Under the pieces are notes generated by a model that made no database searches, was not told where the DNA came from, and saw nothing but the letters and a program-made list of their open reading frames with translations. Below, in pieces: positions 23,175 to 32,262 of a stretch of DNA of 45,730 nucleotides. This DNA is from Bacteroidales bacterium UBA4347 (GTDB taxonomy: Bacteria; Bacteroidota; Bacteroidia; Bacteroidales; P3). Numbering within the stretch: position 1 is the stretch's first letter; each line of letters opens with the position of its first letter. The stretch lies in the NCBI GenBank assembly GCA_002394185.1, contig DGTB01000085.1:1-45730 (forward strand), given 5' to 3'. A program made the position numbers and the translations under genes.

Positions 23175-24500
23175 ATGAAGGTTTTTAAGTTTGGAGGAGC
23201 ATCGGTCAATAGCGCCGACGCCGTGCGCAACATGGCGCATATCGTGCAAACACACTTGGAATCAGAACCTTTGGTGGTTGTGGTCTCCGCCATGGGCAAG
23301 ACCACCAACCTGCTGGAGAAACTCGTGCCCGGAAGTCCGGAGTGCGAAACGCAAGGCCAGGCCCTGCGCAAGCAGTTGGAGGACTACCACCTTGGCATTG
23401 CCAACGGACTGATTCCAAACGACAAAGAGCTCGTTGGCAAGATTCAGTCCCTGCTGCACGAACTGGACGAGACCATCGCGACGCTGCAGCCCCTGTCGGA
23501 ACATTACAACTACAACTACGACCAGGTTGTCTCCTTCGGCGAACTCATCTCCACCACCATCATCGCGCACTACCTTAACCACCATGGAATCAACACCCAA
23601 TGGGCCGATGCGCGCAAGCTTGTTGTCACCGACAACCACTTCCGCGAAGGGCGTGTGGATTGGACGGAGACGGCCGAGAGGTGGAGGGCGATGAGCGAGC
23701 AATGGAGTACGGAAGGCGGCGCACCGCAGGTGTTGCTGACGCAGGGCTTCATTGCCGGCGCCAAAGAGGAGGATGACAACCTGCAGTTCTCCATCTTCAA
23801 CCTCCAGTTCTCCACCACGACCCTGGGCCGCGAGGGCTCCGACTACAGCGCCGCCATCTTGGCCTACTGCCTTGGGGCCGAAAGCGTTACCATCTGGAAG
23901 GATGTGCCGGGTTTCCTCAATGCCGACCCCAAATTCTTCCCGGACACGGTCAAAATCAACGAGATACCCTACGACGAAGCCATCGAGCTGGCCTACTATG
24001 GCGCTTCGGTCATCCACCCCAAGACCGTCAAACCCCTCCAGAACATGGGCATTCCGCTCTACATCCGCTCTTTTATCCACCCTGAGGCCAAGGGCTCCGT
24101 TATCGGCAACTATCATATTATCAGCCCCGAAACACCGCTGTACATCTTCCGTAACAACCAGATACTGCTCTCCGTCTACCCCCGCGACTACTCCTTCATT
24201 GCCGAGGACAATCTGCAGGTCATCTTCGGCATTCTCAGCAAGATAGGTGTGCGCGTGAACCTGATGCAGAACTCTGCCTTGAGTTTCTCCATCTGCGTGG
24301 ACAACAACCCACAGCTCATCGGAAGGTTGATTGAGGAGTTAAAGAGCATGTTCCGTGTGCGTTACAACGAGAACCTGCAGCTTGTCACCATCCGTTACTA
24401 CACGCAGCAGGTCATCGACCGCATCGTTGCCGGCCGCCCCATCCTCTTGGAGCAGCGCAGCCGCCTCACCGAGCAGATTGTTGTCCCACTGGACAAATAA
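23175..24500 (+). CDS. lysC: Aspartate kinase (monofunctional)
   Basis: 441 residues. The N-terminal VFKFGGASV, the TTTLGREGSDYSAA active-site loop and GASVIHPKTVKPL are typical; two ACT-like regulatory regions follow (around residues 315-430). It phosphorylates aspartate, the first step to lysine, threonine and methionine. Odd: immediately before TTTLGREGSDY the protein has DNLQFSIFNLQFS, a seven-residue unit repeated 1.7 times, where most family members have a short G(R/K)T-type turn. The same peptide, with AT-rich codons, is made by heptamer arrays elsewhere in the window. Confidence 0.95.
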   Translation: MKVFKFGGASVNSADAVRNMAHIVQTHLESEPLVVVVSAMGKTTNLLEKLVPGSPECETQGQALRKQLEDYHLGIANGLIPNDKELVGKIQSLLHELDETIATLQPLSEHYNYNYDQVVSFGELISTTIIAHYLNHHGINTQWADARKLVVTDNHFREGRVDWTETAERWRAMSEQWSTEGGAPQVLLTQGFIAGAKEEDDNLQFSIFNLQFSTTTLGREGSDYSAAILAYCLGAESVTIWKDVPGFLNADPKFFPDTVKINEIPYDEAIELAYYGASVIHPKTVKPLQNMGIPLYIRSFIHPEAKGSVIGNYHIISPETPLYIFRNNQILLSVYPRDYSFIAEDNLQVIFGILSKIGVRVNLMQNSALSFSICVDNNPQLIGRLIEELKSMFRVRYNENLQLVTIRYYTQQVIDRIVAGRPILLEQRSRLTEQIVVPLDK

Positions 24501-24512
24501 ACATATCCCATG

Positions 24513-25538
24513 ATGGAAACACACTTCAACAACCTGAAAGTATGCCGTTTGACCGACGGCAAGGGGTTCGACGTCGAGCTTACCAACATCGGTGCCCGCA
24601 TCATGCGCCTGAGGGTGGACGGCGTGGATGTCGTCCAGGGGTTCGAACGCCCCGAGGACTACCTGCCCGAAGCCCACCTGTCCGACTTCGGCGCCGTTGT
24701 GGGGCGCTATGCCAACCGCATCTGTGGCGGCCGCGTCGTCATCGGCGGCGAGGTCGTCCAGCTGCCGCAGAACAACGGCCCCAACTGCCTGCACGGCGGC
24801 CCCCGCGGATGGCAGTATTCTGTTTACCAGATTGTTGAAGCGGACGACCGTCATGTCGAGATGGTCCTTCGCAGTCCCGACGGCGACAACGGCTTCCCCG
24901 GCAATGTCGATGTCCGTGTGCGCTACACCCTCGCCGACGACCGCGCCCTGCGCATCGACTACCGTGCCGTCAGCGACAAGCCCACGGTGATCAACATGAC
25001 CAACCACAGCTATTTCAACCTCGACGGCACCACCGGCTGCACCGTCTGCCCTTCGGCCGAAGGACACACCCTGCGTATCGACGCCGACCGCTATATGCCT
25101 GTGGATGAGACCATGATACCGCTCCGCGATGCCGCCAGCGTCGACGGCAGTCCCTTCGATTTCCGCGAGGCTAAACCCATCGGGCGCGACATCGAGTGCG
25201 GCCATCCCCAGCTGGTCGTTGGCAGCGGCTACGACCAAAACTTCATCCTCAACCACCCGGGCCTCGATGTCCCCTCCGCCGTCCTGCAGGGGCAGCGCAG
25301 CGGCATCGTCATGGAGCTCTACACCACGGCCCCGGGCCTGCAGCTCTACACGGGCAACTTCCTCGACGGCGTTGCCGGTCGCGGCGGCACCCAGTACCCT
25401 CGTCGCAGCGCCGTATGCCTTGAGGCACAGCAGTATCCCGACTCGCCCAACCGCAGCTGGCCGGAGTCGACAGGCCGTCTGAATCCCGGCGAGATGTTCG
25501 AGAGCACAACCATCTTTAAATTCAAGAAATCCAGATAA
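24513..25538 (+). CDS. galM: Galactose mutarotase (aldose 1-epimerase)
   Basis: 341 residues (342 if the preceding ATG is used). GAVVGRYANRICGG contains the substrate Arg, NCLHGGPRGWQ the first catalytic His, MTNHSYFNLDG the second, and the catalytic Glu is in the AVCLEAQQYPDSPN block. It interconverts alpha and beta galactose. It follows lysC by 12 bases and precedes galK by two, so galM and galK form one operon for galactose use. Confidence 0.95.
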   Translation: METHFNNLKVCRLTDGKGFDVELTNIGARIMRLRVDGVDVVQGFERPEDYLPEAHLSDFGAVVGRYANRICGGRVVIGGEVVQLPQNNGPNCLHGGPRGWQYSVYQIVEADDRHVEMVLRSPDGDNGFPGNVDVRVRYTLADDRALRIDYRAVSDKPTVINMTNHSYFNLDGTTGCTVCPSAEGHTLRIDADRYMPVDETMIPLRDAASVDGSPFDFREAKPIGRDIECGHPQLVVGSGYDQNFILNHPGLDVPSAVLQGQRSGIVMELYTTAPGLQLYTGNFLDGVAGRGGTQYPRRSAVCLEAQQYPDSPNRSWPESTGRLNPGEMFESTTIFKFKKSR

Positions 25539-25540
25539 AT

Positions 25541-26677
25541 ATGATAGACATCGACAATCTGAAGAAAGAATTCGCCTCCCGTTTCGGTGGCGAAGGGACG
25601 GCCTACGGCGCTCCCGGGCGCATCAACCTCATCGGCGAGCATACCGACTACAACGGCGGCTTCGTCTTTCCCGGTGCTGTGGCACAGGGCATTACCGCCA
25701 TCGTCCGCCCCAATGGGACGGGCACCGTCAACGCCTATGCCGTCGACCTGCCGCTGGCTTTCAGCTTCCCCGTCGAGGGCGAGTGGCAAGGCCCTGTGGC
25801 GGCCATGTACCTCTACGGCGTGGTGAGCGAGATGCAGGCGGCGGGTGTGCAGGTGGCTGGCTTCGACGCCGTCTACGGCGGCGATGTGCCCCTCGGCGCG
25901 GGCATGAGCTCGTCGGCGGCGCTCGAGAGCTGCTTCGCCTTCGCCCTCAACGACCTCTACCACGGCGGCCTGGACCGCATGACGATGGCCCGCATCGGGC
26001 AGGCCACGGAACACAAATACGTGGGTGTGAAGTGCGGCATCATGGACCAGTTCGCCTCCATGCACGGCCGCAAGGGGAGCCTGGTGAGACTCGACTGCCG
26101 CAGCGGTGAATACCGTTATTTCCCCTGGAATCCTGACGGTTACAGCCTGCTGCTGGTCAACAGCTGCGTGAAGCACGAGCTGGTGGGCTCGCCCTACAAC
26201 GACCGCCGCGCCTCCTGCGAGCGTGTGGCTGCCGCCGCCGGCGTGGAGACGCTGCGCGACTGCTCCTGGGAACAGCTCGAAGCCCTGCGCCCCACGCTCT
26301 CCGACGAGGACTACCGCCGTGCCCGCTATGTGCTGGGCGAAGCCGACCGCGTGAAGGCCGTCGGCGAGGCCCTGGAGCGCAACGACTACGAGGCGGTAGG
26401 CCGCCAGATGTACCTTACCCACGAGGGGCTGAGCCGCGACTACGAGGTCAGCTGCCCCGAACTGGACTTCCTTGTCGACGAGGCCCGCCGCATGGGCGTC
26501 GCCGGCGCACGTCTGATGGGCGGAGGCTTCGGCGGATGTACCATCAACCTGATTGCCAACGACAAAGTTTCCCGGTTCACCCAGGAGGTTGGCCGCACCT
26601 ATGCCGACCTCTTCGGCGTGGACTGCAAAATCATCCCCGTAGAAATCGGCGACGGCGCCCGCCGCTTGGCACTATGA
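25541..26677 (+). CDS. galK: Galactokinase
   Basis: 378 residues of the GHMP family. The galactokinase signature GRINLIGEHTDYNGG (about residues 26-40), the phosphate loop LGAGMSSSAALES and the third motif LMGGGFGGCTI are complete. It phosphorylates galactose to galactose 1-phosphate in the Leloir pathway. galT and galE are not in the window. Its stop codon overlaps the next small gene by four bases. Confidence 0.96.
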   Translation: MIDIDNLKKEFASRFGGEGTAYGAPGRINLIGEHTDYNGGFVFPGAVAQGITAIVRPNGTGTVNAYAVDLPLAFSFPVEGEWQGPVAAMYLYGVVSEMQAAGVQVAGFDAVYGGDVPLGAGMSSSAALESCFAFALNDLYHGGLDRMTMARIGQATEHKYVGVKCGIMDQFASMHGRKGSLVRLDCRSGEYRYFPWNPDGYSLLLVNSCVKHELVGSPYNDRRASCERVAAAAGVETLRDCSWEQLEALRPTLSDEDYRRARYVLGEADRVKAVGEALERNDYEAVGRQMYLTHEGLSRDYEVSCPELDFLVDEARRMGVAGARLMGGGFGGCTINLIANDKVSRFTQEVGRTYADLFGVDCKIIPVEIGDGARRLAL

Positions 26678-26922
26678 CCACCCTCGACACCTCCCAGATG
26701 TGCTCGCATCTGCAGAAGAAGCTGTTCGATGCCGATGGCCTCTACCATGGTCTCTGGACAGCCCTGCAGGACGACCCTGAGCTGACGGCCGTGGTGCGCT
26801 CACGCCAGCTCCACATCTACCGCAACGGCAAGAAAGTGCTGGTGCTGGCCGGCAAATCTGCCCCGAAGATAATAAGAGAGGACCGCATCTGCAAGATGCT
26901 GCCCGCAAACATGAACAAATAA
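26674..26922 (+). CDS. Small hypothetical protein coupled to galK
   Basis: 82 residues. The ATG overlaps the galK TGA (ATGA), a sign of real translational coupling. The protein is basic in its second half (HIYRNGKKVLVLAGKSAPKI) with no signal or membrane segment. I do not recognise a family. Nine bases later the GNAT gene begins. Confidence 0.6.
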   Translation: MTTLDTSQMCSHLQKKLFDADGLYHGLWTALQDDPELTAVVRSRQLHIYRNGKKVLVLAGKSAPKIIREDRICKMLPANMNK

Positions 26923-26931
26923 CAACCACCT

Positions 26932-27423
26932 ATGGAACCCCGTTTCAACATCCGGCCCGCGAGGCCCGACGAGGCAGGACTCGTCCTGGAATTCATCAAG
27001 CGTTTGGCCGACTACGAGAAATGTGCCGACGAGGTCGTGGCCGACGAAGCCACCATCCGTCATTCGCTGTTCGTGGAGCACTCCGCCGAAGTGGTCTTCG
27101 CCGAGGAGGACGGCGTAGCGATAGGCTTCGCCCTCTTTTTCCACAACTTCTCCACCTTCGTGGGGCGGAAAGGCCTCTACCTCGAAGACCTGTTCATCAT
27201 CCCCGAAAAACGCGGCCGTGGCTACGGCAAAGCCCTGCTGAAATACCTGGCCCGTACGGCTGTGGAGCGCAACTGCGGCCGCATGGAATGGATCTGCCTC
27301 GACTGGAACCAGCCGGCATTGAACGTATACCGCTCCATCGGCGCCGTACCCATGGACGAGTGGACCGTCCAGAGACTGTCGGAGACAGCATTGAAACAAT
27401 TCGCAGACAACGAGATAAACTGA
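26932..27423 (+). CDS. GNAT family N-acetyltransferase (SSAT-like)
   Basis: 163 residues. NIRPARPDEAGLVLEFIKRLADYEK, LEDLFIIPEKRGRGYGKALL with the acetyl-CoA Q/RxxGxG/A motif, and the C-terminal DWNQPALNVYRSIGA match the spermidine/spermine-like or thialysine acetyltransferase branch. It acetylates an amine using acetyl-CoA; substrate not predictable. Last gene of the galM-galK run; the next promoter is 150 bases downstream. Confidence 0.88.
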   Translation: MEPRFNIRPARPDEAGLVLEFIKRLADYEKCADEVVADEATIRHSLFVEHSAEVVFAEEDGVAIGFALFFHNFSTFVGRKGLYLEDLFIIPEKRGRGYGKALLKYLARTAVERNCGRMEWICLDWNQPALNVYRSIGAVPMDEWTVQRLSETALKQFADNEIN

Positions 27424-27576
27424 CCATCGCCGTCTCCCCGACCCAGATACTGGCAAGTCGAACGAGGCGGAAAGTAGTTACGATAACTGATATTCTGGCT
27501 GCAAAAGTGGCCACTAAAAATGTATTCATAATGCACAAAGTGACTATGAAAAATGTTTTTTATTACATTTTTTTCA

Positions 27577-27584
27577 TATATTTG
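27577..27584 (+). promoter_or_regulatory. Bacteroidota -7 box for the UDG-family gene
   Basis: TATATTTG at 27577-27584, about 80 bases upstream of the start codon, in an AT-rich spacer that follows the GNAT gene. T-rich DNA upstream could hold a -33 element. Confidence 0.6.
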
Positions 27585-27663
27585 CATTTATTGACAAGCC
27601 CCACACACCTCAATAAAACCATAGGACAAACAATAAAAAGCACATTAATCCGACGACGAATAT

Positions 27664-28314
27664 ATGTCTGATTCGCAAACAAACAATATTGAGCGCCACC
27701 CCCTGCGGCCCTTCCTGCCGCCCAACGCGCGGCTGCTGATGCTCGGCAGCTTCCCGCCGCCGCGCAAGCGGTGGTGCATGGACTTTTTTTATCCCAACCG
27801 CACGAACATGATGTGGGAGATCTTCGGCGAGGTGTTCTTCGGCGACAGCCGGCGGCTGGTGGACGCCACAAACAAGACCTTCCGGCAGGCCGACATCGAA
27901 GCCCTGCTCCGCGAGCGCGGCATCGCCATCTACGACACCGCCACCGCCGTGCGCCGCCTCAGCGGCAACGCCTCCGACAAGGACCTGCAGATCGTCGAGA
28001 AGACCGACATCCCGCAGCTGCTGAGCCAGATACCCCTCTGCCACGACCTGGTGTGCACCGGCCAGAAGAGCTTCTCCGTCCTCACGGAGGACTACGGCGT
28101 GCCCGTTCCCGCCATGGGCGCAAGCAACGAATTCTCCATCCCCATTCCTCCCCTGTCGATGGGAGGTGCCCAACGGGCGGAGGGGTCCATCAAATCCTCC
28201 ACCAGAACCCTGCGCCTCTGGCGCATGCCCTCCTCCTCCAGGGCCTTCCCCATGAAGCTCGAAGAGAAAGCCTCCTACTACCGACGCCTGATGCAGGCGG
28301 TGGGCATCATTTAG
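27664..28314 (+). CDS. Uracil-DNA glycosylase family protein
   Basis: 216 residues. LLMLGSFPPPRKRW near the N-terminus and WRMPSSSRAFPMKLEEKASYYRRL at the end (shortened: the PSxSRA block) match a UDG-superfamily group common in Bacteroidota. Such proteins remove uracil or related bases, but activity of this subgroup is inferred. Odd: residues of the type IPIPPLSMGGAQRAEGS sit where relatives have a short turn before the RTLRLWRMPS strand; the coding DNA there is a double hairpin (28147-28185), so it looks like a repeat inserted in frame. The TAG stop overlaps the aroB stop on the other strand. Confidence 0.8.
   Translation: MSDSQTNNIERHPLRPFLPPNARLLMLGSFPPPRKRWCMDFFYPNRTNMMWEIFGEVFFGDSRRLVDATNKTFRQADIEALLRERGIAIYDTATAVRRLSGNASDKDLQIVEKTDIPQLLSQIPLCHDLVCTGQKSFSVLTEDYGVPVPAMGASNEFSIPIPPLSMGGAQRAEGSIKSSTRTLRLWRMPSSSRAFPMKLEEKASYYRRLMQAVGII
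28147..28185. repeat. Palindromic repeat inserted in the UDG-family gene
   Basis: CCTCCC-N8-GGGAGG is followed by GCCC-AAC-GGGC and GGAGGGG. This two-hairpin unit is GC-rich and in frame. I recall similar units from other Bacteroidales genomes but cannot search here. Confidence 0.65.
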
Positions 28315-29366
28315 CCTTTCGCAAGTTGTAGGAAGGCGTCGCGCACCTCGTTGTCAGACACCGTTATGTCGATGACCGCAGCGCCGGGCTCCTGCAGCAG
28401 CACACAGCGCAGCTCCCCGTCGGCGTTCTTCTTGTCCTGGTGCATCAGGGGAAGCATCTGTTCGATGTCCTTCAAATTGAAAGTGGGTAGTGGGTAGTGG
28501 GTAGTGAGTAGTTGCCCGTTAAGCCACTGGGAGTATGCATCATAGACCTCTTCGGCAAGGCCAAGTTTCTTCACCGAGAGGTACATCGCCACCCGCATGC
28601 CGATGCCTACTGCGATGCCGTGAGGCAGGTGGCGGTAGGCCTCGATGGCGTGGCCGAAGGTGTGGCCAAAATTGAGTATATGCCTGATTCCATGGTCGTA
28701 AGGGTCGTTCCTGACGATACGGTTCTTGATGCGGGCCACCTCCTTCAGTTGAGAATTGAAAACCGAAGATCGGGAATCGTCCACAAGCGTCTGATACAGA
28801 GCGGCATTTGTCACCGCCGCCGTCTTCACCATCTCCATCTGCCCGTTAACGAATTCCTCCCGCGGGAGCGTGTCCAGAAACCCTGGTTCTATGCATATTA
28901 GACTCGCCTGATGGAAGTGGCCTATGCTGTTCTTGATGCCGCCGAAATTGATGGCCGTCTTGCCGCCTATCGAGGCGTCTACCATCGCCAGCAGCGTCGT
29001 CGGCACGTTGATATGGCGGATGCCGCGCTTGAACCCCGCCGCCACATATCCGCCCAGGTCGCAGACACATCCGCCCCCGAGGTTGACGATGACGCTGCCC
29101 GTGTCGGCGCCGCTCTCCAGCAGCGTCTGCCATACCTGCGCCGCCACCTCCAGGCTCTTGCATTCCTCGCCCGCCGGCACCTCGATGAACTCGGCCTCTT
29201 CCAGCGGCCCCACGCTGGTCACCAGCATCGCAAGACATTGCTGGAACGTATTCTCGTCCAGCAGGATAAAGTATCTGGCATCGCGCCACTCCTCCTTGCC
29301 CAGCTCGTCACCGAGCGCCCGGAGGCCACCATAGAGTATTTTCCCATATCTTTCCATATCAGACAT
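28311..29366 (-). CDS. aroB: 3-dehydroquinate synthase
   Basis: 351 residues from the ATG at 29366. NLGGGCVCDLGGYVAAGFKRG, NVPTTLLAMVDASIGGKTAIN (in two parts), KTAAVTNAAL and the zinc-binding NFGHTFGHAIEA are complete. It closes the ring of DAHP in the shikimate pathway with NAD and a divalent metal. Odd: two stretches derive from repeat DNA, SVFNSQL in the middle and LLTTHYPLPTF in the C-terminal third, the latter from four AGTGGGT heptamers. The gene ends tail-to-tail with the UDG-family gene, overlapping by three bases. Confidence 0.95.
   Translation of the reverse strand: MSDMERYGKILYGGLRALGDELGKEEWRDARYFILLDENTFQQCLAMLVTSVGPLEEAEFIEVPAGEECKSLEVAAQVWQTLLESGADTGSVIVNLGGGCVCDLGGYVAAGFKRGIRHINVPTTLLAMVDASIGGKTAINFGGIKNSIGHFHQASLICIEPGFLDTLPREEFVNGQMEMVKTAAVTNAALYQTLVDDSRSSVFNSQLKEVARIKNRIVRNDPYDHGIRHILNFGHTFGHAIEAYRHLPHGIAVGIGMRVAMYLSVKKLGLAEEVYDAYSQWLNGQLLTTHYPLPTFNLKDIEQMLPLMHQDKKNADGELRCVLLQEPGAAVIDITVSDNEVRDAFLQLAKG
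28482..28509. repeat. Heptamer array inside aroB
   Basis: Four 7-bp units (AGTGGGT three times, then AGTGAGT) inside the coding sequence; on the coding strand they read ACTACCC and give TTHYPLPT. Confidence 0.9.
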
Positions 29367-29423
29367 AAACGCGCAAAGGCTTTTTTTATTGCAATAAAAA
29401 CGAATCTTCTGCGTTATCCAAAC

Positions 29424-31262
29424 ATGAAACTCGAACTGCTCTCCCCCGCCAAGAACCTGGAGTTCGGCCGCGAGGCCGTCAACCACGGTACCGACGCCCT
29501 CTACATCGGCGCCCCCGCCTTCGGCGCCCGCCAGGCCGCCACCAACACCATCGAAGACATCGAAGCCCTCGTCCGCTACGCCCATCTCTATGGTTCCAAG
29601 GTCTTTGCCACCGTCAACACCCTCCTGTTCGACCACGAGTTCGCCGATGCCGAGCGGATGATCCGCCAGCTATACAACATCGGCGTCGACGCCCTCATCA
29701 TCCAGGACCTCGGCCTCCTGGAGTGCCCTCTGCCACCCATCGAGCTGCATGCCAGCACCCAATGCCACAACAGCACCCCCGAACGCGTAAAGTTCATGGA
29801 ACAAGCAGGTTTCAAACGCGTCATCCTGGCCCGCGAAACCTCTCTGAAGGAGATGAAAGCCATCCGCGACGTCACCCGCGTGGACCTCGAAGCCTTCGTG
29901 CACGGAGCCCTCTGCGTGAGCTACAGCGGCCAATGCTATATGAGCCAGTACCTCACCGGCCGCAGCGGCAACCGCGGATGCTGCTCGCAGCCCTGCCGCA
30001 GCACCTACGACCTCCTCGACGGCGACGGACGCCTGCTCGTCAAAGAGAAGCACCTCCTCTCGCTCCGCGACTTCAACGCCTCCCAACAGCTTCGTTCCAT
30101 GATAGATGCCGGCATCACGTCGTTCAAAATCGAAGGCCGCCTCAAGGACCTCAGCTACGTGAAAAACATCACCGCCTACTACCGTCAGCTGCTCGACAGC
30201 CTGATGGACGGCCACGAACCCGCCTCCTCGGGCCGCTGCTCCTTCTCCTTCACCCCCGACCCCGAGCGCACCTTCAACCGCGGCTACACGGACTACTTCC
30301 TGAAAGAGCGCAAACCCATGGCCTCCTTCGACACCCAGAAATCCATCGGCAAGCACATCGGCAAAGTCACCTCCATCGGCCGCTATACGCTGACCCTCAG
30401 CGGCAACGAACCCCTCGCCGCCGGCGACGGCCTCTGCTTCTTCGATGCCAACGGACGCCTGCAGGGCTTCAACGTCAACAAAGCCGACGGGCGCACCCTT
30501 ACCCCCAACGCCATGCCCGACATCGCCATCGGCACGGAAGTGTGGCGCAACAACGACCAAGCCTTCGAAAAACAGCTGCAGGGACGCTCCGCCGAACGCA
30601 AAATCGACGTGGACATGCTCTTCTGTGCCACCCGTCGGGGGTTCACCCTCGACCTCAAGGACCGGGACGGCGTCACCGCCACCGCCGGCCTCAAGGCCGA
30701 CCACGAACCCGCCCAGAGCCCCGTCAAGTCCACCAACCTGATAGTAAAACAACTCTCCAAACTCGGCAACACCCCCTTCACCCCCGTCAAAGTCGTCGAC
30801 GCCACCGAAGGGCAGTACTTCATCCCCGCCCTCGCCCTCAACGACCTGCGGCGCCGTGCCGTCGAACTGCTGCAGCAGCGCCGTGTGGAGCACTTCCACC
30901 CGGCCGACTCGCCCCTCGTGCCCCCTCTGGACATGGCCGAGGCCGCCGCCGTGCTGGACTACCGCGCCAACATCGTCAACCAGAAGTCCGAAGACTTCTA
31001 CAAACACCATGGAACAAAGACGTTAGAGCGCGGCCTGGAGCAAACCGCCGACTACGACGGCAAAGCCCTCATGACCACCAAATACTGCCTCCGCTACGAA
31101 CTCGGATGCTGCCTGCAGGGCAAGAACACCTTCGCCCCGAAGGCGGACATCCGCCCCTCCGACACACTCGTCCTCCGCAACAACGACCGCCGCTTCCGCC
31201 TCGAGTTCGACTGCAAGGAGTGCCTCATGCGCATCTACAAAAGCGCCCCTGCTGTCCGATAA
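29424..31262 (+). CDS. U32 family peptidase / RlhA-like protein
   Basis: 612 residues from the ATG at 29424. LELLSPAKNLEFGREAVNHG begins the U32 domain and EAFVHGALCVSYSGQCYMS matches the family signature; four Cys follow as GCCSQPCRSTY, probable Fe-S ligands. The C-terminal half is a collagenase-associated domain ending with a second Cys pair (ELGCC, DCKEC). Well-studied relatives (RlhA, TrhP, UbiU/V) hydroxylate RNA or ubiquinone precursors, so RNA hydroxylation is more likely than proteolysis. Divergent from aroB with a 57-base gap. Confidence 0.88.
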   Translation: MKLELLSPAKNLEFGREAVNHGTDALYIGAPAFGARQAATNTIEDIEALVRYAHLYGSKVFATVNTLLFDHEFADAERMIRQLYNIGVDALIIQDLGLLECPLPPIELHASTQCHNSTPERVKFMEQAGFKRVILARETSLKEMKAIRDVTRVDLEAFVHGALCVSYSGQCYMSQYLTGRSGNRGCCSQPCRSTYDLLDGDGRLLVKEKHLLSLRDFNASQQLRSMIDAGITSFKIEGRLKDLSYVKNITAYYRQLLDSLMDGHEPASSGRCSFSFTPDPERTFNRGYTDYFLKERKPMASFDTQKSIGKHIGKVTSIGRYTLTLSGNEPLAAGDGLCFFDANGRLQGFNVNKADGRTLTPNAMPDIAIGTEVWRNNDQAFEKQLQGRSAERKIDVDMLFCATRRGFTLDLKDRDGVTATAGLKADHEPAQSPVKSTNLIVKQLSKLGNTPFTPVKVVDATEGQYFIPALALNDLRRRAVELLQQRRVEHFHPADSPLVPPLDMAEAAAVLDYRANIVNQKSEDFYKHHGTKTLERGLEQTADYDGKALMTTKYCLRYELGCCLQGKNTFAPKADIRPSDTLVLRNNDRRFRLEFDCKECLMRIYKSAPAVR

Positions 31263-31275
31263 GAAGCATCATCAG

Positions 31276-32034
31276 CTATTCCCCCGTCAGCCCGCCGTAG
31301 CTCTTCGCGGCGGCCAGCAGGGCCTCCTCGGTGGTGTAGCGCTCGTAGTAGGTACAACGCGTGACGACACGCTGGTGCGAAGCCACCCCCTTCTCCACCC
31401 TCACCAGCCCGAAACCCAGCATCGGGTCGCCATAGCGGTCACCCACAAGGGCCAGCGTCCCGTGCACGTCCTTGTAGGGCGACGTAAGCGTCGACGGCAC
31501 CCTGACGAAATCCTCGGCCGTCAGCGGCTCCACCTTGATGCTCAGCTGGAACATCTCGGTGCCGTTCTGAAACACATACACCTGCTGCCTCAACACATAG
31601 AGCAGCAGCGTCATCCTGCCGGCCCTTGCCCTCGTCAGATCGGTGAGCAGCGCCGCCTGTCCGTCCACCTCCCCAAGCTGGTAGCTTATCGGCGCCAGTG
31701 GCCCGTCGCTGACCACCATCTCGGGCAGCAGCAGGGTGCTGCCGTAGTGGTGGCCCTTCTCCAGATACGGCACCGGCGAACAGGTATTGACCGACATAAA
31801 ACGATAGTACGGGGCCTTGTCGCCGTCGAAGTACACCCGTCCCGTCGCCCTCAGCGCACGCCAGAGGGCGTTGTTGTGACTCTGCCGCTCGCGCAGCAGC
31901 AACTGCTTGCGCGACAGCCGGCGCGGCTGGTGTATCTGCGTCTGACGCACATACGACTTCCCATCACGCTTGTAGACCGTGAGGCCACCCACGTGCCCCT
32001 CCACATTCTCCAACAATCCTGTTGCTCGTGCCAT
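31276..32034 (-). CDS. Conserved hypothetical protein, possibly phage-related
   Basis: 252 residues if it starts at MARATGLLENVEGHVGGLTVYKR; an upstream ATG at 32070 has a better purine-rich leader (GGAGAGGGTG) and would add 12 residues. The opening resembles a group of Bacteroidota proteins that start MARxxG and continue with a GxxGGxxxYK motif, function unknown. The rest is soluble, with many Arg and Tyr and no signal peptide. The gene has a long leader (about 230 bases) with its own -7 box and an 11-bp array. The end lies 13 bases from the U32 stop (convergent). Confidence 0.6.
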   Translation of the reverse strand: MARATGLLENVEGHVGGLTVYKRDGKSYVRQTQIHQPRRLSRKQLLLRERQSHNNALWRALRATGRVYFDGDKAPYYRFMSVNTCSPVPYLEKGHHYGSTLLLPEMVVSDGPLAPISYQLGEVDGQAALLTDLTRARAGRMTLLLYVLRQQVYVFQNGTEMFQLSIKVEPLTAEDFVRVPSTLTSPYKDVHGTLALVGDRYGDPMLGFGLVRVEKGVASHQRVVTRCTYYERYTTEEALLAAAKSYGGLTGE

Positions 32035-32176
32035 ATCCTGTTGATTTATTGTGTTGTTGCGTTGTTTCATCACCCTCTCCCCGCGCCACCGCAGCCCTCG
32101 ACCCTTGCCGCCAACCCGATTCCGGCATACAAGTAGTACCCAACTCCGTGACAACGAGCAGATAACTCCCTTTGGG

Positions 32177-32209
32177 TTTCGGTTGAGTTTCGGTTCGGTT
32201 TCGGTCTCC
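32177..32209. repeat. 11-bp tandem array of TTTCGGTTGAG type
   Basis: Three 11-bp units (TTTCGGTTGAG, TTTCGGTTCGG, TTTCGGTCTCC) in the leader of the minus-strand hypothetical gene. Same period as the hairpin arrays at 11.7 and 19.8 kb but a different unit. Confidence 0.85.
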
Positions 32210-32262
32210 TTACAGTCCCCCTACAACCCAGTGGAACATCTGCCCCCCACACTCTTTCTGCT

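Noticed and set aside
27424..27663. A small gene between the GNAT and UDG-family genes
   Set aside because: Short frames there lack a plausible start and have low-complexity composition; the stretch is better read as an AT-rich promoter region.
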